This document shows positions 24,329-33,808 of a stretch of DNA of 55,570 nucleotides, piece after piece (position 1 is the stretch's first letter; every line of letters begins with the position of its first letter). The position numbers and the translations under genes are program-made. The notes below the pieces were generated by a model, which was given only the letters and a program-made list of their open reading frames with translations, had not been told where the DNA came from and made no database searches. This stretch comes from an uncultured Bacteroidales bacterium (GTDB lineage Bacteria; Bacteroidota; Bacteroidia; Bacteroidales; Muribaculaceae): the NCBI GenBank assembly GCA_900542185.1, contig UQMZ01000023.1, positions 1-55,570 on the forward strand, in the 5' to 3' direction.

Positions 24329-25606
24329 ATGATAAAATCTGAAGTGCTTCGCGAAGTGATGCTTGAAAATCGGGAAGAAGTTATGCGGCACCAAGTTATC
24401 AAACGTAATGTGTCGCTTGACGGATTCGATCGTCAGGTGTTAGTGGGTGCGCGCCGTGCCGGCAAATCCTATCTGTTGTATGGCAAGATTCAGGAGTTGA
24501 TTGCCTTGGGCCGCTCCTGGGATGAAATAGTATACCTTAATTTCGAGGATGAGCGTCTTGCCGGCATGGAGCTGACAGATCTGAACATAATTCTGGAAGT
24601 TCATTCCAGCTTAAGCGACAAACGACCGATGCTGTTTCTTGACGAGATTCAGAATATAGAGGGCTGGGAACATTTTGCCAGACGCGTAGCCGATAACAAA
24701 TATACGGTGTACATTACCGGAAGTAATGCAAAGATGCTGTCCAATGATGTGGGGGCTGTGCTTGGCGGAAGGTATCTGACACGCGAAGTGTTTCCCATGC
24801 AGTTCAACGAATTCATTACTATGAATGGGGTAGATCCTTCAGATGAATTGTTAACGGCCACGACCGCTGCGCGGGGAGAACTTATGGGTCTTTTAGAAGA
24901 ATATTTTCAGTTCGGAGGCTTCCCGGAATGCGCCACATTGCCGGTAAAACGTGATTATCTAATGAGCCTGTATCAAAAGATATTTTTAGGTGATATAGTC
25001 GCACGAAACAATATAGAGAATATTTTTGCCTTAAGGGTGCTTATTCGCAAACTGGCGGAAAGCATCAAACAGCCGCTGTCGTTTACCCGCGCGGCTAATA
25101 TCGTTGCCTCCACGGGAACAAAAATAGGTAAGAGCACAGTCATAAACTACCTGTCGTATGCTATTGAAGCGTATCTGATATTGCCCGTTACCAATATTGC
25201 TGACAGTATTGTGGATAAGGTGTCCAATCCCAAGTACTATTTTATTGACAACGGTATCGTATCGTTATTGGCATTGGACATCCGTACGTCACTGCTGGAG
25301 AATATCGTGGCGCTTAAGCTGTTTTCCACGTATGGCACAAAGGAGCAGGCTGTCTTTTTCTACAATCATGGCGTGGAGGTGGATTTCTATATTCCGCAGA
25401 CTGAAACGGCCATACAGGTGTGCTATACCATGAATGACGCCGAAGGCACGTTTGAACGAGAGACAAAGGCATTGGTAAAACTGCAATCGCGATTGTCTTG
25501 CCGCAGGAATATTGTCGTGGCCTATGGCGATGAAGGCGTGATTGAGAAGAACGGCATAACAATAGAAGTGATACCTGTATGGAAATTTTTGCTGAAACCG
25601 CTGTAA
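24329..25606 (+). CDS. AAA_14/DUF4143 ATP-binding protein
   Basis: This 425-residue cytosolic protein belongs to a large, poorly understood family of P-loop ATPases common in Bacteroidales. Walker A is GARRAGKS (residues 40-47) and Walker B is MLFLDEIQ (D105, E106). A sensor-like YITGSNAKML follows, and the characteristic REVFPMQFNEFI segment lies near 165. The C-terminal half (about 230-425) is the DUF4143 domain, which has a nuclease-like fold in related proteins (VEVDFYIPQTETAIQVCY is the candidate D-x-n region). Cellular role is unknown. It is a single gene behind four tandem operator-like palindromes. A second, different ATPase of this general kind is at 54430. Confidence 0.85.
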   Translation: MIKSEVLREVMLENREEVMRHQVIKRNVSLDGFDRQVLVGARRAGKSYLLYGKIQELIALGRSWDEIVYLNFEDERLAGMELTDLNIILEVHSSLSDKRPMLFLDEIQNIEGWEHFARRVADNKYTVYITGSNAKMLSNDVGAVLGGRYLTREVFPMQFNEFITMNGVDPSDELLTATTAARGELMGLLEEYFQFGGFPECATLPVKRDYLMSLYQKIFLGDIVARNNIENIFALRVLIRKLAESIKQPLSFTRAANIVASTGTKIGKSTVINYLSYAIEAYLILPVTNIADSIVDKVSNPKYYFIDNGIVSLLALDIRTSLLENIVALKLFSTYGTKEQAVFFYNHGVEVDFYIPQTETAIQVCYTMNDAEGTFERETKALVKLQSRLSCRRNIVVAYGDEGVIEKNGITIEVIPVWKFLLKPL

Positions 25607-25739
25607 AAATAGTTGGAATATCCCATAGTGCGATTCTGACTTCGTCACTTTTTAGCAGCTAAAAGTGATGAAATCAGAAAAAAGAGAGCTGGATAAAATA
25701 TGGCAGTCGCGTGGGTTTCACGCAGTGCGAATAATAAAG

Positions 25740-25769
25740 CCGGGGCCGTGCGAATGAGCACAGCCCCGG
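25740..25769 (-). terminator. Rho-independent terminator of the large surface protein gene
   Basis: CCGGGGC-c-GTGC, loop gaatga, GCAC-a-GCCCCGG forms a long stem with one internal mismatch. On the - strand it is followed by a T-rich stretch (TTTATTATT). It lies 22 bases past the stop at 25792. No T-run follows on the + strand. Confidence 0.85.
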
Positions 25770-25791
25770 ATTGTATCATGGATATTGGGGA

Positions 25792-28700
25792 TTATTTCAC
25801 GAGGGCCTTGCGGGAGCCGCTGGCATCAACCACAATGTAGACACCGGGCACGATGTCACGGTTGGCGACGCGTATGCCCTGCAGGTTGTAAACCTTGGCT
25901 TTATGAAGCTCCTCGATACCTACGATTTCGATGCCGCTGGACGTTAGCGCAACCTCGACTTCATTGCTGACGCGCGCCGCACCGTGGTTGTAAACAGGCA
26001 CTACGGAGTAACGGAACGTGTGGCTTCCGGTTTCGTTGTAGGTGGCTGCGGGAGTATCCGAGTATGAGGTTTCGGCCACGGTCGCTTCGGTGATCTGCTT
26101 GCCGTTGCGGAAGACATGATAGCCTGTTACGGCAAGATCGAGCGGCATCTCGGGTGCCGCCTCGTAAGTCACGTCGTCTATCAACAGAGCCAGTGTATCA
26201 TCGCTGTCGTGATGAATGGCGAAATATTTCGCACCCTCAGGCAGAGCGGCCTTGAACTCGGTCCAGACCTCGGGCACCTCGCCGCTGGCGGGATAGTTCT
26301 GCACCTCGACTGTCTGTGTGAAGCAGTCACGGGTGTTGCCTGTGACGGAGTAAAGCAGCTCGAACGATTCGGGCCAGGCCGACATCATGCTTTTAGCCCA
26401 GAACGATATGGTCTGCGCGCTGCCCGACAGTTCGGGCGATATGAGCCAGTTGTCGTTCTTGGTCTGGGCGCTGGGTGCCATCATGAACGAATCGCCGCTG
26501 TGGGTCTCGGCATCCGGCTGATACTGTTCGGGAATCTGTGCCAGCTTCGTATTGAACAGCTGGAAGGCCATGGGTTGTGTCTGGAAGGGGTTGTACTGTT
26601 CGCGGAATATATTGTAGGTCTTCTGCTTGTCGCCATCGTAGACTGTCCAGTCTCCGGCACCGGAGATTGACATGGGCGTGTAGTCCTCGTTCTCGAAGTC
26701 TTCGGTCACTGTCTTAGGACCGGGGAGGTTGTCGAGTGCAGGGGCCGACCATGTCAGGGTGACGGTCTCCTTGTTGATATTGGCAGCAAGGTCGGAGACT
26801 GTGGGAAACTCATTGAATTTCACCGACACGGAAGCTGTATGGGAGTTGTTATGCTCCACGGCATCACCTTCGGCCACTATGCGGGCTACGACTTCTATAA
26901 TGTCGGTGGCGTTGAGGGCTATGGGCAATTCGGCGGAAACCATCCTGATTTCGTTTGCCGAAATGGCAGACAGCGAGTTTTCGGCAATCTTCTCTCCGTT
27001 GATGCTCCATTCCAGCGTTGCCTCGGCTGCATGGGCGGTACCGACATTTTCTACGCGAGCCGTTACAGGCAGTTTTTCGCCGGCCTTGACTGATTCGGCT
27101 ACGTTCAGACCACGCAAGGCCAGATCCTTCTCGACGAGATCGTGGATGGAAATATGGTCCAGCGGTACGCTCCACATCTCGGTGTCGGTGTTGTCGGTGG
27201 CTGTAAGGCGCAAGGCTACGCGCACGGTGCCGTCCGTTTTGAACTCATCGAGAGGTACGCGACAGAGGGTCCAGTCATCGGTCGGAGCGTCCTTGAGGGC
27301 GATGGTGCGCAACGGGGCGAACTCAGCCTCGCCATGCGCGGCCATGATGTCAAGGGTGCTCCCTTTGCCCTGGTACCATACGTCAAGCACAGGATTCTTC
27401 GTCTTCGACAGGTCGACGCGCACTGACTGAAGACCCCACATCACATCGGTCTCTATGGGCATCCAGAAGAAGAAACCGTTGTCTCCGTCCTGCGATTTCA
27501 GAGGCTTGGGCGACTCGGGATCATTGGGATCGAGCAGCGACTCGAAGTAAGAGTCATCGACCGTGCCGTAGTCCTGGCCGCTGTAGGATGTCTGAGGATC
27601 GAGTACCCATACCTTGTCATAACTGCCATCGGTGAAGGATTCCGTGAAAGGAGCCTGGTCGGGTTTGCCCACGACTACGATGTTGGACGATGTGTCGAGC
27701 GAATAATATTCACCATAACCGGCAGTGACCTGATAGGCCACGAAGTCCTGAGCCTCGAGGTCGGAGTAATCGAAGGTATATGAGGTGGAACCCTTCACTT
27801 CTGCAATTGCCGGATCATAGTAGCTGCCGAATGCGTCGAAGATATAATAGGTTACTTCGGCGGGGTCGACATAGCCGCCCTCATGCTCGCCCTCGGTGAC
27901 GGCGTTCCATGTAAGAGAGGCCTTAGTGTAGTCGGCCGAGGGGGTCAGCTTCACGTTCTCCGGAGCTTTGGGCGCGTCGGGACCGCACCAGATGTTCTTG
28001 TATTCCACTTTCTCGCCGGGTGTGTCGCCCACGTATGCAACGGCGGTGAAGCGGTTGTTGATGCCGGCGTACATCTCCACCTCGCGTGTAATGGTCTGGC
28101 CCGGCTGGACATCGGTGTATTCAAACTTGTCCACATCCCATCGCGAGGTGATCAATACCTTGGAGATTTCAGTAAGGTCGGCGCCCGATACTGTCTTGGT
28201 AGGAGCCACGTATGTCACCGTTGCCTTCAGTTCGCCCCTGGGCGCAAGCGTCCAGCTGAGCTGACCCGCAGCCGGTGGATCGGCTGGAGGTGCGACGGTG
28301 CCTACCTTCATGCCTACATTGGCGAGCTTCAAGGTGCCTTTCTGAGCTTTGGTCGTAGTGCAATGGAAGCCTACGTAGTAATAGCCTTCTTCATCGATTG
28401 AAACACCATACTCATATTTTTGGAATCCTGTCTGGGTATGTGTGAGCGGAGCCACTACTTGAGTAGCCATACCTTCGACGGTAGGAGTCTTGCCGATGCT
28501 CGCGTCCAGGGATACGGAAATCGCACCGGAACCCATCATTCCAATCTCGAACGACAGGACATAGTTGCCGGCAGGCAAGTGAATTGGCACGGTGATCAGC
28601 CAGTCGTCGTTGGCGTCAACGTTGTCTGCGTTGGGCACCATGCAGGCGGCATAGCCGCTGACCTTGCCGTATTGCCATTTGCGGTTGTCGTTGTTGACAT

Positions 28701-28959
28701 TGATGTCAGTGTAGTTCTTTACTTCGGTTCCACCTTTGCCTAAGTCGTGGGTAAAGGGAACCTCGACGGCATTTGCCGGCGCTTCCCTGGTCACGGGAAT
28801 CTGAGCCGGTGCAGCGGTCATCTGCTGACGCGGAGCCCGCATCTGTCTGAGGGCACCCTGCGACGTGACGCGCACCGTACGTTCCGGCACCGCTGCCGTG
28901 GCTACGGAAGCCAGTGACATCAAGCCGGATGCAATCAGTAATAATGTTCTCATTCGCAT
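25792..28959 (-). CDS. Large T9SS-tailed multidomain surface protein
   Basis: This is a secreted protein of about 1055 residues. The start at 28959 gives a clean signal peptide (MRMRTLLLIASGLMSLASVATAA); the frame is open to 29022 but the extra residues spoil it. Several beta-sandwich domains follow: an N-terminal jelly-roll (about 80-230), a fibronectin III-like module (about 340-440), two long concanavalin/MAM-like 'choice of anchor' or cleaved-adhesin-type domains (with DNGFFFWMP and DNWLISPELSGSAQTISFWAKSM) and a CARDB-like module (LRGLNVAESVKAGEKLPVTARVENVG) between them. The end is a T9SS tail (KAKVYNLQGIRVAN, then IVPGVYIVVDASG). No catalytic site is evident; an adhesin or glycan/protein-binding role is plausible. 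Monocistronic with its own terminator. Confidence 0.8.
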   Translation of the reverse strand: MRMRTLLLIASGLMSLASVATAAVPERTVRVTSQGALRQMRAPRQQMTAAPAQIPVTREAPANAVEVPFTHDLGKGGTEVKNYTDINVNNDNRKWQYGKVSGYAACMVPNADNVDANDDWLITVPIHLPAGNYVLSFEIGMMGSGAISVSLDASIGKTPTVEGMATQVVAPLTHTQTGFQKYEYGVSIDEEGYYYVGFHCTTTKAQKGTLKLANVGMKVGTVAPPADPPAAGQLSWTLAPRGELKATVTYVAPTKTVSGADLTEISKVLITSRWDVDKFEYTDVQPGQTITREVEMYAGINNRFTAVAYVGDTPGEKVEYKNIWCGPDAPKAPENVKLTPSADYTKASLTWNAVTEGEHEGGYVDPAEVTYYIFDAFGSYYDPAIAEVKGSTSYTFDYSDLEAQDFVAYQVTAGYGEYYSLDTSSNIVVVGKPDQAPFTESFTDGSYDKVWVLDPQTSYSGQDYGTVDDSYFESLLDPNDPESPKPLKSQDGDNGFFFWMPIETDVMWGLQSVRVDLSKTKNPVLDVWYQGKGSTLDIMAAHGEAEFAPLRTIALKDAPTDDWTLCRVPLDEFKTDGTVRVALRLTATDNTDTEMWSVPLDHISIHDLVEKDLALRGLNVAESVKAGEKLPVTARVENVGTAHAAEATLEWSINGEKIAENSLSAISANEIRMVSAELPIALNATDIIEVVARIVAEGDAVEHNNSHTASVSVKFNEFPTVSDLAANINKETVTLTWSAPALDNLPGPKTVTEDFENEDYTPMSISGAGDWTVYDGDKQKTYNIFREQYNPFQTQPMAFQLFNTKLAQIPEQYQPDAETHSGDSFMMAPSAQTKNDNWLISPELSGSAQTISFWAKSMMSAWPESFELLYSVTGNTRDCFTQTVEVQNYPASGEVPEVWTEFKAALPEGAKYFAIHHDSDDTLALLIDDVTYEAAPEMPLDLAVTGYHVFRNGKQITEATVAETSYSDTPAATYNETGSHTFRYSVVPVYNHGAARVSNEVEVALTSSGIEIVGIEELHKAKVYNLQGIRVANRDIVPGVYIVVDASGSRKALVK

Positions 28960-29198
28960 AATATTATGTTGTTTTAATTCTCGAAACATCCGGTTCCCTT
29001 CTTCAGCCTGGAACAGATGCATTATCGTGAATGGTCACGATAGCTTCAAAATTAATAAAAATAGTTGGATTATCAGTAAATTGTTTGTAATTTAGAAGCG
29101 AAAAACAATTAGGCGCCGATACTCCTTAATCGGCAATCGGCGCGGTGCATGCCCTGAACCTGGGCAGGAAAACCTTAAATACCTAAATGCTACTTACC

Positions 29199-30707
29199 AT
29201 GGAAAAGAGCCTCAGATTGTCAAAAAATGAAGTGACGGCATGGCTGGGCAAGCATCCGGCCGACTTCACGCGCGAGGACATAGTGCGCTTCATCACCGAG
29301 AACGGTGTGGAGATGGTCAACTTCATGTATCCGGCTGCCGACGGGCGCCTCAAGACACTGAATTTCGTAATCAATTCGCTGGACTACCTGGAGACCATAC
29401 TGACTCTGGGCGAGCGTGTGGACGGTTCGTCGCTGTTCCCGTTCATAAGCGCGGGGGAGTCGGATCTGTATGTTGTGCCCCGATACCGCACGGCGTTCGT
29501 CGATCCGTTCGCGCCGGTAAAGACGCTGACCATGCTCTGCTCGTTTTTCGACAAGAACGGCCGGCCGCTGGAGTCGTCGCCGGAGCTTACGCTCGACAAG
29601 GCATGCAGACGCTTCACGGAGCTGACGGGTCTGGAATTCCACGCCATGGGCGAACTGGAGTTTTATGTCATAGCTCCGGATCCGGGCACGTTTCCGGCTA
29701 CTGACCAGCGGGGATACCACGAGAGCGCTCCGTTCGCCAAGTTCAACGATTTCCGCACGCTGTGCATGAGTTACATAGCCCGCACGGGAGGACAGATAAA
29801 GTACGGTCATTCGGAGGTGGGTAATTTTACCCTTGACGGGATGGTGTACGAGCAGAACGAGATAGAGTTCCTGCCTGTAGACGCGCGCGAGGCGGCCGAA
29901 CAGCTTCTGATAGCCAAGTGGGTGATACGCAACCTGGCGGCCAGGATGGATCTTGACGTGACCTTCGCGCCGAAGATCACGATAGGGAAGGCGGGCTCGG
30001 GGCTGCATATACACATGCGCTTCATGAACCCTGACGGCACCACGGCGATGCTGAACGCCGACCGTACGCTTTCGGACGCGGCGCGTCGCGGCATAGCGGG
30101 CATCATGGACCTGGCTCCGGCTCTGACAGCCTTCGGCAACACGAACCCGACCAGCTATTTCCGTCTGGTGCCGCATCAGGAGGCTCCCACCAACGTGTGC
30201 TGGGGCGACCGCAACCGGTCGGTGCTGGTGCGCGTGCCATTGGGCTGGACGTCAGGCAGCGATATGTGCGCCGAGGCCAATCCCGGTGAAAGTACGCCGG
30301 CCGAGGTGGATGCCTCGCGCAAGCAAACGTTCGAGATTCGCTCGGCCGACGGTTCGGCCGACATCTACCAGCTGTTGGCGGGTCTGGCAGTGGCCGTGCG
30401 GCATGGCTTCGAGATGCCCGACGCGCTTGACGTGGCCGCACGCACGTATGTTGACGTGAACATCCATTCCGAGGAGAATGCCGGGCGGCTGAAGTCGTTG
30501 GACACGCTGCCCGTGTCGTGCCACGAGTCGGCGGCATGTCTGGAGCAACGAGCCGACGTGTTCCAGGAGAAAGGCGTATTCTCGCCGGCCATGATACAGG
30601 GAGTATGTGCCCGGCTGCGTGCACAGGACGACCGCGACGCGCGCGCTGCCCTGCAGGATCCCGACAAGATGCTGCGCATGGTCAAGACCCATTTCCACTG
30701 CGGCTGA
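29199..30707 (+). CDS. glnA: Glutamine synthetase family protein
   Basis: This cytosolic enzyme of about 502 residues has the glutamine synthetase fold and would join ammonia to glutamate using ATP. The beta-Grasp domain includes VEMVNFMYPAADGRLKTLNFVI. The catalytic domain shows the expected metal and substrate motifs: GELEFYV, the EQNEIEFLP segment, GSGLHIHMRF (G-x-H-x-H), RSVLVRVPLG and FEIRSADGSADIYQLLAGL (E-x-R). Length is that of type I enzymes, but the last motif differs somewhat from classical GlnA, so a glutamine synthetase-like ligase acting on another amine cannot be excluded. ATG at 29199 is chosen over 29187 (four codons longer). A terminator follows. Confidence 0.85.
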   Translation: MEKSLRLSKNEVTAWLGKHPADFTREDIVRFITENGVEMVNFMYPAADGRLKTLNFVINSLDYLETILTLGERVDGSSLFPFISAGESDLYVVPRYRTAFVDPFAPVKTLTMLCSFFDKNGRPLESSPELTLDKACRRFTELTGLEFHAMGELEFYVIAPDPGTFPATDQRGYHESAPFAKFNDFRTLCMSYIARTGGQIKYGHSEVGNFTLDGMVYEQNEIEFLPVDAREAAEQLLIAKWVIRNLAARMDLDVTFAPKITIGKAGSGLHIHMRFMNPDGTTAMLNADRTLSDAARRGIAGIMDLAPALTAFGNTNPTSYFRLVPHQEAPTNVCWGDRNRSVLVRVPLGWTSGSDMCAEANPGESTPAEVDASRKQTFEIRSADGSADIYQLLAGLAVAVRHGFEMPDALDVAARTYVDVNIHSEENAGRLKSLDTLPVSCHESAACLEQRADVFQEKGVFSPAMIQGVCARLRAQDDRDARAALQDPDKMLRMVKTHFHCG

Positions 30708-30723
30708 TGTCGGCAAGATTATG

Positions 30724-30774
30724 AACCGGGGCGATGGAATAACCGATATTCCTTCGCCCCGGTTTTCTTTTAGG
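30724..30774 (+). terminator. Rho-independent terminator of the glutamine synthetase gene
   Basis: AACCGGGGCGA (30724-30734) pairs with TCGCCCCGGTT (30754-30764). An inner GGAAT/ATTCC pair extends the stem, and TTTTCTTTT follows. It is a strong + strand terminator 16 bases after the stop. Confidence 0.92.
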
Positions 30775-30817
30775 ATATGCTTTTGAACGATGTCTTAGTC
30801 AGGTTCGCGGAATGTTC

Positions 30818-31501
30818 TCATAAGCCTCTCAGGAAATGCTCATATATGTAGGACATCCGTTTATGCCCTTTGATTGAAAGGTGAACTTCATCACGGAAAA
30901 AGTCCTTCTGGCTGGGATTATCCCAGTCAAGACCTGAAACCGCGCATCCGTCGATACATTGCACATGCAGTTGATTGCAGCGTCGTTTCATCCATTCGGC
31001 CCGATCCCTGCGTGAAGGCTCGCCGTTGAAATAGTAAGGACACACCACCCCGATTCTTGCATCGGGATAGGTCTCTCTGATTCCCTTGATCAAATGATTG
31101 AAGGCTCCCTTGAACGACAGAGAATCACACGATTCGTCGCATTCGTACGGGTTGAATTCATCGTTATATCCTATGTGCACCAGAATATAGTCCGATTCTT
31201 GGGGAATTTGTCTGTAGTAGTCGATCAAGGCAGGCCAGTCCTTGCCTTCAATGGCATTGCACAGCTTCTGGCCATTGAGGGCCAGGTTGTTGACCTTCAT
31301 GCAGTTTCGCTCTGCAATGTAATAGACGTATGTGTCTTTTATTCCGTTTTTATCGCCCGCGGCCTCGCTGTCGCCGACTACCGACAGAATTTTGCCTTGA
31401 AGGTAGTTGACTGACTGCGGTTTATTCCCCCGGTAATCCTGAGCATGACAAAAGCCGCTCAAAACCATCGGTAATACCAATAATCCGAATAATCTTTTCA
31501 T
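30818..31501 (-). CDS. SGNH-fold hydrolase (GDSL-type esterase) of PUL E
   Basis: This 227-residue exported hydrolase has a signal peptide (MKRLFGLLVLPMVLSGFCHA). All SGNH blocks are visible: nucleophile serine in VVGDSEAAGD (block I), the oxyanion asparagine in HIGYNDE (block III) and the Asp/His pair in DEVHLSIKGH (block V). Such enzymes in PULs often remove acetyl or other ester groups from glycans; the ester removed here is unknown. It is the last gene of the operon running GH30, GH3, SGNH, with a 9-base gap after the GH3 gene. Confidence 0.85.
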   Translation of the reverse strand: MKRLFGLLVLPMVLSGFCHAQDYRGNKPQSVNYLQGKILSVVGDSEAAGDKNGIKDTYVYYIAERNCMKVNNLALNGQKLCNAIEGKDWPALIDYYRQIPQESDYILVHIGYNDEFNPYECDESCDSLSFKGAFNHLIKGIRETYPDARIGVVCPYYFNGEPSRRDRAEWMKRRCNQLHVQCIDGCAVSGLDWDNPSQKDFFRDEVHLSIKGHKRMSYIYEHFLRGL

Positions 31502-31510
31502 AAATTGTAT

Positions 31511-33808
31511 CTATTCCATTAAGATTCTTTTGGATTGAAGGTCTCTTGAATTCGCACCAATCATTATGTCGAATTCTCCCGGTTCGAAAATCAAGTTTCC
31601 CTCCGAATCGTAAAAGCTGAGATCCTCCTTGCTCAATCTGATGTTGACCCTTTTGGTTTCACCCTTTTTCAGAAATACTCTCTCAAATCCCTTCAGCTCC
31701 TTGACGGGGCGCGAGTAGCGGCATGCGATATCACGGATATAACACTGCACCACTTCGTATCCGTCATAGTCTCCGGAGTTCGTAACGTCAACGCTCACAA
31801 TTACATCATCCTTGTCAGTATCCACAGTCAATTCTCCGTAATCGTAAGTGGTATAGCTCAATCCATAGCCGAAAGGGAAAAGAGCGTCGTTGCGGACATC
31901 GAGATAATTGGATTTCCAGAGAACGAATTTATCGGCACCTTCTCCCACCGGGCGTCCTGTGGGCAATTGGTTGTAATAAAGGGGCTCCTGTCCAACATGC
32001 TGAGGCATACTGACCGTCAGACGACCGCAGGGGGATTTGTCTCCGAAGATGACATCGCAAATTGCATCCGCCCCCTCTGTACCCGGAAACCAGACATTCA
32101 GAATGGCAGGAATATTTTCCTTTTCCCAATTCATCACGGTGGGACGTCCGGAAAAATTAATGAGTATTATAGGTTTTCCGGTGTCCTTCAGTTTCTTCAG
32201 TAGATCCAGTTGAGTATCAGGCATGGAGATGTTGACCATTGAATGGTCCTCGCCCGTGAAGTCCTTGCCTTCTCCCATGGCGCATACGATAATGTCTGCC
32301 TGTCGCGCTATACGCAAAGCTTCCTGGTTCATCCTGTCGTTATCTCCTCGCGGGATGTATGAAGCCTGCACGTCATTCTGCAATTGCGGGTCGGAACATA
32401 GATTGCATCCCTGCGCATACAGCAACTTGGCTTTTCCTTTAAGGTTTTCTTCCATTGCCTCACGCAGGGACTTGTATTTGCAATGTTCGGGCAGAGGCCA
32501 TATCCAGCTGCCGGTAAGATTTTCGCGAGCATCGGCAAGAGGCCCGATCAGGGCTATTCTGCCGCTCCTGCCGAGCGGAAGCAACGGTTTACCGGAGACC
32601 TGTTCGTTCTTCAGCAATACAAAAGTCTCAGCAGCCATCTTGCGCGAGAGATCTCTGAATCTGCGATTGAAGATAATGCTGTCTACCTCCTCCGGGCTTT
32701 TGCTGCAGTACTTATAAGGATCGTCAAACAACCCCATACGGAACTTGGCCTCGAGAATCCTTCTGCATGCCTTGTCGATGTCGGCTTCGGATACGATTCC
32801 ATCGGAAACAGCCTCCTCAAGGGTGTTGATAAAGCCGAGGGAACACATATCAAGATCAGTACCGGCCCTCAAGGCCCGGGCGGAGTTGTTTTTTAAATCT
32901 CCGAAACCATGATTGGTCATCTCTCCGATGCTGCCGTAATCGGTGACGACAAACCCACCAAACCCGAACTGATTTCTCAGCACGTCGTCGAGCAGCCATC
33001 GGTTTGCGGTGGCATGTTCGCCGTCGACGATGTTGAACGATGTCATCACCGACATGGCTCCGGCCTTCACCGCGGCCTTATATGGCGGGAAATATTGATT
33101 GTACATCCGGAGGCGGCTCATGTCGACCGTATTGTAATCGCGTCCCGCCTCGGATGCTCCGTAAAGGGCATAATGTTTTACGCATGCCATGATATTGTCC
33201 GCCTTAGACATGTCGCCCTGATAACCGCGCACCATTGCCTCCGCGATGCGGCTTCCAAGAAATGGATCCTCTCCGGATCCTTCCATGATGCGTCCCCAGC
33301 GAGCATCCAGAGAAACATCCACCATCGGTGAGAAAGTCCAGTTCACACCCTCGCTGCTTACTTCCTCCGCGGCGTAACGGGCGCATTGTTCAATGCCTTT
33401 CATGTCCCAGCTGCATGCCTGTGCCAACGGTATGGGATAGATGGTGCGGAAGCCGTGGATCACATCAATGCCGAAAAACAGCGGTATTCCCAGTCTGGTC
33501 TCCTCGACGGCAAACTTCTGGGCATTTCTGATCCGTCGTGCGTCCGCAAGGTTCAGGACGGCTCCGAGTTCACCTTTCCGGCAGAGCTCCCAGATGTTGG
33601 ACTTCACCTCCTCGCCCGTGGCGAATTCACCTCCCGGAGGTACAAGATTCAGCTGTCCGATTTTTTCGCGCAATGTCATGCGCGACATCAGGGAATCTAT
33701 GTAGGTATCCATCCGGCTGACCGGCGCATCCTTCGGAGACGAAGGATGCGCCGCATTTGTCAACGCGGATACCAATACTATAACACAACCAACACTTCTT
33801 TTCATCAT
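31511..33808 (-). CDS. GH3 beta-glucosidase of PUL E
   Basis: This 765-residue exported exo-glycosidase has a signal peptide (about 1-20). GH3 signatures are present: FGIDVIHGFRTIYPIPLAQA, KHYALYGASEAGRDY, and the nucleophile in VVTDYGSIG (D290). The alpha/beta sandwich contains GEGKDFTGEDHSMV, with the candidate acid/base, and a C-terminal fibronectin III-like domain follows (FGYGLSYTTYDYGEL). It resembles the GH3 at 7357 in layout but is clearly a separate lineage. Its start overlaps the GH30 stop by four bases (33805-33808), indicating coupled translation. It probably degrades the short products of the GH30 enzyme. Confidence 0.94.
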   Translation of the reverse strand: MMKRSVGCVIVLVSALTNAAHPSSPKDAPVSRMDTYIDSLMSRMTLREKIGQLNLVPPGGEFATGEEVKSNIWELCRKGELGAVLNLADARRIRNAQKFAVEETRLGIPLFFGIDVIHGFRTIYPIPLAQACSWDMKGIEQCARYAAEEVSSEGVNWTFSPMVDVSLDARWGRIMEGSGEDPFLGSRIAEAMVRGYQGDMSKADNIMACVKHYALYGASEAGRDYNTVDMSRLRMYNQYFPPYKAAVKAGAMSVMTSFNIVDGEHATANRWLLDDVLRNQFGFGGFVVTDYGSIGEMTNHGFGDLKNNSARALRAGTDLDMCSLGFINTLEEAVSDGIVSEADIDKACRRILEAKFRMGLFDDPYKYCSKSPEEVDSIIFNRRFRDLSRKMAAETFVLLKNEQVSGKPLLPLGRSGRIALIGPLADARENLTGSWIWPLPEHCKYKSLREAMEENLKGKAKLLYAQGCNLCSDPQLQNDVQASYIPRGDNDRMNQEALRIARQADIIVCAMGEGKDFTGEDHSMVNISMPDTQLDLLKKLKDTGKPIILINFSGRPTVMNWEKENIPAILNVWFPGTEGADAICDVIFGDKSPCGRLTVSMPQHVGQEPLYYNQLPTGRPVGEGADKFVLWKSNYLDVRNDALFPFGYGLSYTTYDYGELTVDTDKDDVIVSVDVTNSGDYDGYEVVQCYIRDIACRYSRPVKELKGFERVFLKKGETKRVNIRLSKEDLSFYDSEGNLIFEPGEFDIMIGANSRDLQSKRILME